Part shown: one piece after another, positions 1 through 5,395 of the stretch | Layout of the letters: every line of letters begins with the position of its first letter | Numbering within the stretch: position 1 is the first letter of the stretch | Assembly (NCBI GenBank): GCA_002779595.1 | Contig: PEWF01000073.1 | Span: 1-9,323 of the forward strand | Direction: 5' to 3' | DNA: 9,323 nucleotides | DNA from: an archaeon CG07_land_8_20_14_0_80_38_8 | GTDB taxonomy: Archaea > Nanobdellota > Nanobdellia > Tiddalikarchaeales > Tiddalikarchaeaceae | Made by a program: the position numbers and the translations under genes | Notes under the pieces: model-generated | Database searches by the model: none | What the model was told of the DNA's origin: nothing | What the model saw: the letters and a program-made list of their open reading frames with translations, nothing else

Positions 1-378
1 TGGCGCTTTCACGTCCATTGCCACGTAATCGATTAATTTTTCATTGATTAATTTTTTCAGCATTTCAGGGTTTGAGCCGTTAGTGTCTAATTTTACTAAT
101 AGTCCTGTTTCGTCTTTGATTTTCTTGATGAATTCCGGCAGATCAGGGTGCAGTGTTGGTTCTCCTCCGCTTATTACTACTGCATCTAACCATTCGCGTT
201 TTTTTTCAAGTTTTAATAATATTTTTTCTTCTGATATGAATGGCGGTGTTGGGTTGACTAGTTCTGGGTTGTGGCAGTAGTGGCAGTGGAAGTTGCATCC
301 TGCTGTGAACACTACTAGTGCTATCTTGCCTGGGTAGTCAATGAAGCTGCTTTCCACCATTCCTTTTATTATAACCAT
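1..378 (-). CDS. nrdG: Anaerobic ribonucleotide reductase activating protein, radical SAM (3' end cut off by window edge)
   Basis: This protein uses a 4Fe-4S cluster and S-adenosylmethionine to place the glycyl radical on class III ribonucleotide reductase. Only the first 126 residues lie in the window, and the frame is still open at base 1. The radical-SAM cysteine motif CxxxCxxC is clear at residues 28-35 (GCNFHCHYCHNPE), followed by the SAM-binding SGGEPTLHPDLPEF segment and a DTNGSNPE strand. The VESSFIDYPGKIALVVFTAGC start is typical of the longer PflA-like activases annotated as NrdG2, rather than the short E. coli NrdG. The ATG at 378 is chosen because GAGGT (385-389) sits 6 nt upstream and the gene overlaps the end of the redoxin gene by 10 nt. 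It is the last visible gene of the nrd operon, and its expected substrate is the separate glycyl-radical protein encoded at 611-859. Confidence 0.93.
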   Translation of the reverse strand, partial: MVIIKGMVESSFIDYPGKIALVVFTAGCNFHCHYCHNPELVNPTPPFISEEKILLKLEKKREWLDAVVISGGEPTLHPDLPEFIKKIKDETGLLVKLDTNGSNPEMLKKLINEKLIDYVAMDVKAP

Positions 379-614
379 TTTTTTACCTCTTCAATGTTCG
401 GGGTTTCGCCCCTGAATGAATTGATTTCTTCATCCTCTTTTGTGATGATTATGCTGGGAGTGCTTAAAACGTTGTGCATTAAGCTTTCAGCCAATCCTTC
501 AGGTGTTCTCACGTTGTAAAATTCGACTGTTTTTCCTTCTTTTATTAATTCCTGCCCTAATTTTTTTGCATTAGGGCAGTTTGGGCACGTGTCTTGTATG
601 AATATTTTTATCAA
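369..614 (-). CDS. Glutaredoxin/NrdH-like redoxin of the anaerobic RNR operon
   Basis: An 81-aa thioredoxin-fold protein. A first beta strand (KIFIQ) is followed by the redox motif CPNC at residues 10-13, a helix, a second strand (TVEFYNV), and the cis-proline segment STPSIII, then a C-terminal helix (NIEEVKKWL). This is the usual layout and length of glutaredoxin/NrdH-like proteins. Lying between the glycyl-radical gene and nrdG, it is probably the electron donor that re-reduces the active-site cysteines of NrdD; some class III RNRs are known to use thioredoxin or NrdH-type redoxins instead of formate. The start is an unusual TTG (612-614) that overlaps the upstream TGA stop as TTGA, with GGTG (622-625) 7 nt before it. 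The fold begins immediately at this start, which supports it. The electron-donor role is an inference from context. Confidence 0.88.
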   Translation of the reverse strand: MIKIFIQDTCPNCPNAKKLGQELIKEGKTVEFYNVRTPEGLAESLMHNVLSTPSIIITKEDEEINSFRGETPNIEEVKKWL

Positions 615-859
615 TTAATTGCACCTATTACTGCTTTTTCTGCAGGTTCTTTTTTTACTGCACTTATTGCTGCTTTCCCTGCTTCTGCCTCTTCTTCTTT
701 TACTGAGTAGTTTCCTTTCTGCCTGTGCTCGAATTCTGCTTTTTTGCTGTTATTCCAGTCTTCTATTTTGCTGAAATACCCTACTACTCTGCTTATTCCA
801 TAAGTGTTTGCGCTTCCGCAGTGTCTGCATTTTGATTCAGCCATAAAACTTTTTTTCAC
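611..859 (-). CDS. Stand-alone glycyl-radical domain of class III ribonucleotide reductase (split NrdD C-terminus)
   Basis: An 82-aa protein matching the C-terminal end of NrdD. CRHCG (Cys11, Cys14) is the second half of the NrdD zinc site. SRVVGY contains the radical-bearing glycine (Gly27), and the following SKIEDWNNSKKAEFEHRQKGNY is the usual post-radical segment. The preceding NrdD ORF ends just after the first zinc CxxC and has no radical glycine, so this protein should supply it in trans. The idea resembles bacterial YfiD/GrcA, a spare glycyl-radical domain for pyruvate formate-lyase, except that here the main enzyme lacks its own copy. The last ~30 residues form a Lys/Glu/Ala-rich tail. 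The start is either GTG at 859, overlapping the NrdD stop as GTGA with AAAGGA 8 nt upstream, or ATG at 844, 11 nt after a GAGGTGA motif. A recent frameshift splitting one gene is the alternative, but the frame just upstream of GTG is closed by TAA. Confidence 0.88.
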   Translation of the reverse strand: MKKSFMAESKCRHCGSANTYGISRVVGYFSKIEDWNNSKKAEFEHRQKGNYSVKEEEAEAGKAAISAVKKEPAEKAVIGAIN

Positions 860-3243
860 CTCTTATATCCTTTGCTTATGCGCCCGCAGTCCCTGCAAAC
901 TGTGAATTCAGGGCTTATTGTTATCTGCGCGCTTTGAGTATTGTCCCATGTTTTTTTCACAAGTGAGTATATTGCTTCCTTGTCAGGTTCTTCTTCGCCT
1001 ATGAATACGTGGGTTATTGAGCCGCTTTCTATTAAGCTGTTAAATCTTCCTTGTTTCTCAATTCTTTCGAACAGGCTTATCGGAGCGTCTGCTTCGAAGT
1101 GTATGCTGTTAGTGTAATACACTTCGCCTTTTTCTAAGTTTCCTCTCACGTAATTCTTAGCGTCTTCGAAGCGCTTTAAGTCAATCTTTGCAAGCCTTAA
1201 ACTTGCCCCTTCTGCTGGCGATTCTTCTAGTGTGAATTTTAAGTTGTGTTTTTTCTCGTATTCTTTTATTCTTAAATACATGTGGGATATTATTTTTAAT
1301 CCTAACTTGTAGGCTTCTTCGCTTTCGTGCAGCGCTTCGCCTGTTAAGTATTTCACGCACTCGTTTAATCCTATTAATCCGAAAATGTATGTGCACTCGT
1401 CCAAGTCTATGTATGGGCGCCCGTCTTTTGCCATCCTGCCTAACTGCCATAATGGGGCGCCGGGATTGTTCATTAATTGTTTTATGAATGACTTTTTTTC
1501 CAAATGGGCTCTTAATACTAAGTCCATCACGCTGCTGATTTCCTTTAGGCATCCCTGAACATTATTCTTTCCTGCGCGGTAAGCTGCTTGCGGCAAATTT
1601 ATTGTAACGTTCTGGAATCCGCAGAATCTCATGCTTTCAGGGTGCTTTAAGACGTAGTCGTCCTCGACTTTTGTCCTTAGCCTGCAGCACGCGCTCAGCG
1701 TGACTTCATCCCTGTCAAATACGAAGTACGGGCTTCCGTTGTATGATGCCACTTCGCACGCGTACATTAGTAATTCTTTTTGTTTCGCATCCTCGAAGCA
1801 TTCCTTTGTTACGTGCAAGTCGCATTTCGGGAATGGGAATACTTTGCCGTCAGAGTCTCCCTGTTTCCACACTTCGAGCAGGGCTTTTGCGAATAATTGC
1901 GATAATTCCTCGTAATCTGCGTATGTTTTTCCTGTGTATTTGCCTTTTGGCCCGATGGCTGGCACGTCCCTTAAGTATGACGGCACGCTTAAGTGCACGT
2001 TGAAGTCAATGAACATTGTCTGCCCTCCCCTGCTGAATGCTCCCTGCGCCACTCCGAAGATTAAGTTCTGCGCTTCCTGCACTAATTGCTCGTAATTTTT
2101 TCCTTCGAGGAACGGGGCGTAGAATATGTTAATATAACTGAGTCCTAATGCTCCTGCGTAGTAGGGCTGCATGCTGGCGAGGAATGTTAATATGTGCCCT
2201 GTTAGTACGTGCGCGTATTTTGCTGGGCTTGCAGTGGTGCTTAGGGTTAATTGTTCTTTTAATCCGAATTTTTTTATGAATTCTGGGCTGTGCGCGCTGC
2301 AGTATACCCTTGTCACGTATCCCAAATCGTGCAGGTGCAGCGCGCCTGTCAAGTGCGCTCTTGCGACTTCTTTGCTGAACACGTTTTCCAGCGCGAATTG
2401 TTTTAAGGTGTTCTCAGCTATTTCAAGATTAATGAATTCAGGATTATTGTACCTGATGTTCGCGTTCTCGTTGCTTTTGCTGAATATGACTTGTTTTAAG
2501 TTGTAAACCGGCATTCCAAGGATTTTCTGAGTTTTTAACTGCTCGGAGAATCCTCTCAGGATTAATTCGTTGTTCACTAATTCCCTGATTAAACTGGTGC
2601 TTACCTGCTTTAATTCTGATGCGAATAATTTTTTTTCAACTTCTTCGGCTATTTCCCTTGCCTGCCACTCGCTTATTCCTGTTTCGCGCATTAATGCTTT
2701 TACTATGAATTCCCTATCCCAGTCGTTTAATTCTTCCTTGCTGCTTGTGACTTGCAGTGCCATATCTGTTGTGTCATGGCTTGTTTCAACGCTTTTTTTG
2801 ACTTTTAAATTTTTTATCTCGTTTTCGAACGTGCTTATGTCGTCGAATTGCCTGAACACGCTTGCAAACCTGATGTATGCTACTGGGTCTACTGGCTTTA
2901 AGTGTTTTAAGACTAATTCTCCTATTTCATTGCTTTTTATTTCCTCGCAATTCCTGGCAAGTATTTCGCGTTCTATGTCATCAACTATTGATTCTATTCT
3001 TTCCATTGGCAAATTTTTCTTGCTTCTTGACTTGATTACGCTTTCAACGATTTTATTCTTGTCAAAAACTTGTTTTCCGCCTTTTTTCTTGACTACCATT
3101 AAAGTTATTGGTTCAACGTTTTCGTAAGTTGTGAATCTGCGGTTGCAGTCAGTGCATTCCCTTCTTCTCCAGTTGGAATTATCATTAGTTGCTCTTTTGT
3201 CTATTACTTTTGTTTTTGAACTGGAACAATAAGGACACTTCAT
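856..3243 (-). CDS. nrdD: NrdR-NrdD fusion: anaerobic ribonucleoside-triphosphate reductase core lacking its glycyl-radical domain
   Basis: The catalytic chain of class III ribonucleotide reductase, which reduces ribonucleotides to deoxyribonucleotides without oxygen. Residues 1-146 read as a complete NrdR: zinc-ribbon cysteines C3, C6, C30 and C33, the signature RRRECTDCNRRFTTYE, then an ATP-cone (LMVVKKKGGKQVFDKNK to YIRFASVFRQF). Residues ~170-245 are a helical, ATP-cone-like linker (WDREFIVKALMRETGIS). The ten-stranded barrel follows: HLHDLGY at 303-309, the likely thiyl cysteine C315 (RVYCSAH), CCRLR at 519-523, FQNVTINLP at 543-551, and FTLEESPAEG at 670-679. The protein stops at FTVCRDCGRISKGYKR, giving only the first zinc CxxC (C783, C786) and no radical glycine. 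Those parts are in the next gene, which overlaps by 4 nt. The CCRL motif plus the neighbouring redoxin suggest a redoxin-dependent rather than formate-dependent subtype (inference). ATG 3243 is preceded by GGGAG and a TATA box near 3306. Confidence 0.93.
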   Translation of the reverse strand: MKCPYCSSSKTKVIDKRATNDNSNWRRRECTDCNRRFTTYENVEPITLMVVKKKGGKQVFDKNKIVESVIKSRSKKNLPMERIESIVDDIEREILARNCEEIKSNEIGELVLKHLKPVDPVAYIRFASVFRQFDDISTFENEIKNLKVKKSVETSHDTTDMALQVTSSKEELNDWDREFIVKALMRETGISEWQAREIAEEVEKKLFASELKQVSTSLIRELVNNELILRGFSEQLKTQKILGMPVYNLKQVIFSKSNENANIRYNNPEFINLEIAENTLKQFALENVFSKEVARAHLTGALHLHDLGYVTRVYCSAHSPEFIKKFGLKEQLTLSTTASPAKYAHVLTGHILTFLASMQPYYAGALGLSYINIFYAPFLEGKNYEQLVQEAQNLIFGVAQGAFSRGGQTMFIDFNVHLSVPSYLRDVPAIGPKGKYTGKTYADYEELSQLFAKALLEVWKQGDSDGKVFPFPKCDLHVTKECFEDAKQKELLMYACEVASYNGSPYFVFDRDEVTLSACCRLRTKVEDDYVLKHPESMRFCGFQNVTINLPQAAYRAGKNNVQGCLKEISSVMDLVLRAHLEKKSFIKQLMNNPGAPLWQLGRMAKDGRPYIDLDECTYIFGLIGLNECVKYLTGEALHESEEAYKLGLKIISHMYLRIKEYEKKHNLKFTLEESPAEGASLRLAKIDLKRFEDAKNYVRGNLEKGEVYYTNSIHFEADAPISLFERIEKQGRFNSLIESGSITHVFIGEEEPDKEAIYSLVKKTWDNTQSAQITISPEFTVCRDCGRISKGYKR

Positions 3244-3260
3244 AACTCAAAAAACTCCCA

Positions 3261-3294
3261 AACATGTTGGTAATTTACGCAGTCGTAACTACGA
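3261..3294. promoter_or_regulatory. Short inverted repeats in the nrd leader / start-site region
   Basis: Three small symmetrical elements are packed into 34 bp between the TATA box and the nrdD start: AACATGTT (3261-3268), GTAATTTAC (3270-3278) and TCGTAACTACGA (3283-3294, 5-bp arms around a 2-bp centre). The last covers the predicted transcription start. They could be operator sites or leader structure. Each is short enough to arise by chance, so the regulatory role is speculative. Confidence 0.25.
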
Positions 3295-3335
3295 TATGTT
3301 GAGGATTTATAAATATTTAGCACAATTAATATATA
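3289..3335. promoter_or_regulatory. Possible pair of degenerate NrdR boxes flanking the nrd TATA box
   Basis: The bacterial NrdR-box consensus is acaCwAtATaTwGtgt, normally two 16-bp boxes 15-16 bp apart. Here ctaCGATATGTTGagg (3289-3304) matches at about 10 of 16 positions and gcaCAATTAATATata (3320-3335) at about 9 of 16. They are separated by exactly 15 bp, which hold the TATA box. The spacing is suggestive; the individual matches are weak in such AT-rich DNA. Confidence 0.25.
3305..3315 (-). promoter_or_regulatory. TATA box of the nrd operon
   Basis: On the minus strand this reads TATTTATAAAT, a strong archaeal TATA-like element. Transcription would start about 20-25 nt downstream, near 3281-3287. 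That leaves an untranslated leader of roughly 40 nt before the NrdD ATG at 3243, unlike most other genes here, which look leaderless. Confidence 0.6.
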
Positions 3336-3353
3336 GAATTAAAATAATGACTA

Positions 3354-3593
3354 TTACTTTTCTAATTCCTTGATTGTTTCATTGTAAATGCTCATTACCC
3401 CCCATGAAATGCCGATTCCTGCTCCTGCAATTACTATGAAACTAATATCCACTAGTACTGTGAATATTGACACCAGCCACATTGTTATTATTGACAGGAA
3501 CATGGCTAAAAGTGTTGGTATTGCCCCTTTTACAAAGAAGAATCCAATATCATTGGAGAATAAGACTTTTTTTAATTGTTTTTTGCTGACCAT
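3354..3593 (-). CDS. Small two-helix membrane protein, function unknown
   Basis: A 79-aa protein with a basic N-terminus (MVSKKQLKKVLF) and two predicted membrane helices at about residues 20-46 and 48-69, followed by a short charged tail (YNETIKELEK). No family was recognised. The gene stands alone between the nrd operon and another small membrane protein. It has its own TATA-like element (TTTTATAA on the minus strand, 3621-3628) 27 nt before ATG 3593 and no Shine-Dalgarno, so it is probably a leaderless single-gene transcript. The consistent promoter placement and the alternation of hydrophobic helices with charged ends argue for a real gene rather than a chance frame. Confidence 0.6.
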   Translation of the reverse strand: MVSKKQLKKVLFSNDIGFFFVKGAIPTLLAMFLSIITMWLVSIFTVLVDISFIVIAGAGIGISWGVMSIYNETIKELEK

Positions 3594-3620
3594 TACAATT
3601 TTTATAAAGTATTAGATTAG

Positions 3621-3628
3621 TTATAAAA
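3621..3628 (-). promoter_or_regulatory. TATA box for the 3354-3593 gene
   Basis: TTTTATAA on the minus strand lies 27 nt before ATG 3593. It is inside a 14-mer (AGTTATAAAATTTG on the plus strand, 3619-3632) found again at 5952-5965 before the hemerythrin gene. Confidence 0.5.
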
Positions 3629-3632
3629 TTTG

Positions 3633-3947
3633 TTATTTTTTCCTGATTAACCGGATTATGAACCATGCCAGGTTTATCAGCGCGTATATAACAATTAGTA
3701 TGAGCACGAAGACTATTATTACTATTCCCGCGCTTAATGCCTGGAAAAAATTAGTAATTTCCTGCAGTTCAGTGCCTGGGGACGATTTGATTAATTCCCA
3801 TAATAAAGGTATAATTATTATGCTGACTGCGAATATTATTGAGGATTTTTTCCAGTTCTGAATCTTCCAGTTCCTGAACAATCTTCCCAATCCCAGATTG
3901 ATTATTAATAATGCGCTTAATAGTATGAGTATTGCGTATTCCAGCAT
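3633..3947 (-). CDS. Small three-helix membrane protein, function unknown
   Basis: A 104-aa hydrophobic protein with three predicted membrane helices: residues ~3-20, ~36-52 (SSIIFAVSIIIIPLLWELI) and ~73-100 (AGIVIIVFVLILIVIYALINLAWFII). A basic loop (RLFRNWKIQNWKK) separates the first two, and the C-terminus is basic (RLIRKK). No known family was recognised. It lies 26 nt downstream of the acylphosphatase stop and could be read through from that unit. An AT-rich stretch containing ATATTAAA about 25 nt before ATG 3947 could also serve as its own leaderless promoter. The start is the first ATG of the frame. Confidence 0.6.
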   Translation of the reverse strand: MLEYAILILLSALLIINLGLGRLFRNWKIQNWKKSSIIFAVSIIIIPLLWELIKSSPGTELQEITNFFQALSAGIVIIVFVLILIVIYALINLAWFIIRLIRKK

Positions 3948-3973
3948 TAGTATTATTAGTGCATTGCTTCTTT

Positions 3974-4249
3974 TTAATATTTTATTTCAAAGGAATCATA
4001 AGGCAGTTGTTCTTCTGCGTACTCATACTCTACATTTTCAACCCTGCTTCTGCCGGGATTGTTTTGGAGGAATTTTAATAATTTTTTCAGTTTTTTCTCT
4101 TCGCCGCTTGCTTCAACTTCTACTTTTCCGTTTGGCAAATTTTTCACCCAGCCAGTAAGCCCCAACTTGCCGGCTTCGTTCTTGGTGTTGGCTCTGAAGA
4201 ATACTCCCTGAACAGTGCCGGTTACGAAAGCATGAAGTGTTTTTATCAT
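3974..4249 (-). CDS. acyP: Acylphosphatase
   Basis: A 91-aa acylphosphatase (EC 3.6.1.7), a small cytosolic enzyme that hydrolyses acyl phosphates such as acetyl phosphate and carbamoyl phosphate. Both family signatures are present: VTGTVQGVFFR with the phosphate-binding catalytic Arg19, and GWVKNLPNGKVEVEASG with the catalytic Asn37. The length is exactly typical, so the gene looks complete. It begins 8 nt after the stop of the PHP-domain phosphoesterase gene, without a clear Shine-Dalgarno, which suggests the two are co-transcribed. A shared role in phosphate-ester turnover is possible, but the sequence does not name a substrate. Confidence 0.95.
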   Translation of the reverse strand: MIKTLHAFVTGTVQGVFFRANTKNEAGKLGLTGWVKNLPNGKVEVEASGEEKKLKKLLKFLQNNPGRSRVENVEYEYAEEQLPYDSFEIKY

Positions 4250-4257
4250 TACTTTTT

Positions 4258-5016
4258 TTAATTCAGTTTTTCCATGCTTATTATTATTTTGTTTTTTATT
4301 CTTTCAGTGTAAAATAAGCAGTTTCCCATAATTGAGAAGTGGGTGTAATCATTATTTTTTAACGCTTTCATGAAAGAGTTGTAATTGAATTCTTCTGCGT
4401 TAAGCAGTATTCCCATTTTCCCGAACCTTCCGTTGTATTCTTTGTTCTTGTCAGGATGGGAGTCAGTCCCTACTAATACCTGCAGTTTGTAATTATTCAA
4501 TAATGCAACGTCTTCAAGGTTTGGGCGAGTGGTTTCAACCATTCTGATGTCATATTTTTTCATTAATATTTTGTCGCCCAGTACTTTTTCTATGTTTTTT
4601 TTCTCTGCATGCTTGTTTTTTCCGCTAAAGAATATTCCGCCGTACGTTGTGGAGTGGGAGAACCAGCATCCGTATTCCAAATCAGTTGAGGGTATTTTTC
4701 CAAGATATGTTATGTGTACATTTTTAATAAAGTAAGGATTGTATAATGCAGTATTTATTTCAAGCCCAGGTATTAAGTTTTTTTCTTTCCTGTAAAAATG
4801 CCTTAAAATTTTGTAGTCTTTTTCGTATTTTTCCGGGGTTGAATGGCATAATATTACTCCGCCGCTCATACTGCATTCTTTTAAGCGCTCCTGTAAAATG
4901 TCCGGTTCTACAAAGTTATGCTCTTCTTCAGGCATTTTCCCGTTCTTCTCGTAATAATTTTTTTTCCAGCCGTCATTCTCCGCGTGGAGGTGAATATCTG
5001 CTTTTATGAAATCCAT
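4258..5016 (-). CDS. PHP-domain metal-dependent phosphoesterase family protein
   Basis: A 252-aa PHP-superfamily protein, the metal-dependent hydrolase fold also found in histidinol phosphatase and bacterial DNA polymerase exonuclease domains. The metal-binding motifs appear in the expected order: DIHLHAEND (HxH, residues 8-16), VILCHST (His58), IPGLEINT (motif with the metal-ligand Glu), NVHITYLG, and near the C-terminus GTDSHP (Asp and His ligands). No polymerase or second domain is attached, so it is a stand-alone enzyme. Its substrate cannot be read from the sequence. The cassette with acylphosphatase (8-nt gap) suggests a phosphoester or nucleotide metabolic role. The promoter is a TTTAATAA-type element (5046-5053) 29 nt before ATG 5016. 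Confidence 0.85.
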   Translation of the reverse strand: MDFIKADIHLHAENDGWKKNYYEKNGKMPEEEHNFVEPDILQERLKECSMSGGVILCHSTPEKYEKDYKILRHFYRKEKNLIPGLEINTALYNPYFIKNVHITYLGKIPSTDLEYGCWFSHSTTYGGIFFSGKNKHAEKKNIEKVLGDKILMKKYDIRMVETTRPNLEDVALLNNYKLQVLVGTDSHPDKNKEYNGRFGKMGILLNAEEFNYNSFMKALKNNDYTHFSIMGNCLFYTERIKNKIIISMEKLN

Positions 5017-5045
5017 TTTGTGAAGAATTTGAGAATAATCATCAT

Positions 5046-5053
5046 TTATTAAA
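5046..5053 (-). promoter_or_regulatory. TATA box for the PHP-domain/acylphosphatase unit
   Basis: TTTAATAA on the minus strand, 29 nt before ATG 5016. No Shine-Dalgarno is seen in the intervening sequence (AAATTCTTCACAAA just before ATG), consistent with a leaderless or very short-leader transcript. Confidence 0.45.
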
Positions 5054-5071
5054 TTTGGTTTTTATTAATGA

Positions 5072-5392
5072 GTGGTAACTTCCAAATTTCCTGACAATTT
5101 TCTTGTAAAGAATACTAATGGTTTTGTGGAAGCGGGCAATAATTTGCTTGCGTCTGCAATTTATGACAGGAAAGGTATTGATGCGAACAGGAATGGTTTA
5201 TTGGATGATGCTGAAGCACTGCACAAGAAAGCTTTGCAGGTTAGTCATGATAATTCGTGCGCTTTTAACAATCCTGGCGTTGTGAGGAAGGAGAAGAAGT
5301 GCGTGGTGAGCGCGGAGTATTATTTCAGGAAGTCTTTGGAGTTTTATCCTGAATGTGTTGTCAGTGTAGGAAATTTGAAGAAGATTTTATAA
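5072..5392 (+). CDS. Short TPR-like protein with an EF-hand-like loop; possibly a decayed gene
   Basis: A 106-aa frame beginning at GTG. Residues ~46-106 resemble tetratricopeptide repeats: AEALHKKALQVSHDNS, then a fairly complete unit SCAFNNPGVV...SAEYYFRKSLEFYPEC, then the start of another (VVSVGNLKKIL). A proline replaces the usual leucine in AFNNPGVV. Residues 37-48 (DANRNGLLDDAE) fit the calcium-binding EF-hand loop pattern DxNxNGxxDxxE. There is no Shine-Dalgarno and no well-placed TATA element. An ATG at 5068 opens a different frame (MSGNFQIS then TGA at 5092). Removing one base near 5088-5091 would join it to this frame as MSGNFQIS-DNFLVKN, so the gene may carry a frameshift. It is convergent with the hemerythrin gene, stop to stop 3 nt apart. 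Function unknown. Confidence 0.45.
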   Translation: MVTSKFPDNFLVKNTNGFVEAGNNLLASAIYDRKGIDANRNGLLDDAEALHKKALQVSHDNSCAFNNPGVVRKEKKCVVSAEYYFRKSLEFYPECVVSVGNLKKIL

Positions 5393-5395
5393 TTA

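Noticed and set aside
44..280. Plus-strand frame of 78 codons at the left edge
   Set aside because: It is antisense to nrdG, whose radical-SAM motifs identify the true coding strand.
850..870. Split intein or intron as the cause of the NrdD break
   Set aside because: The two coding parts overlap by 4 nt, leaving no intervening sequence, and there are no intein splice-junction residues or extra domain at either end.
850..870. Programmed -1 frameshift producing full-length NrdD
   Set aside because: The A7 run lies after the TGA stop, and no slippery heptamer (XXXYYYZ) precedes it. Termination-reinitiation fits better, although frameshifting cannot be fully excluded.
1181..3127. Several open frames on both strands inside nrdD (for example 1181-1552 minus, 2171-2506 plus, 2570-3127 plus)
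   Set aside because: They are shadows of the nrdD coding sequence: low-complexity, Arg-rich or Ser/Phe-rich translations with no recognisable domain and no initiation signals.
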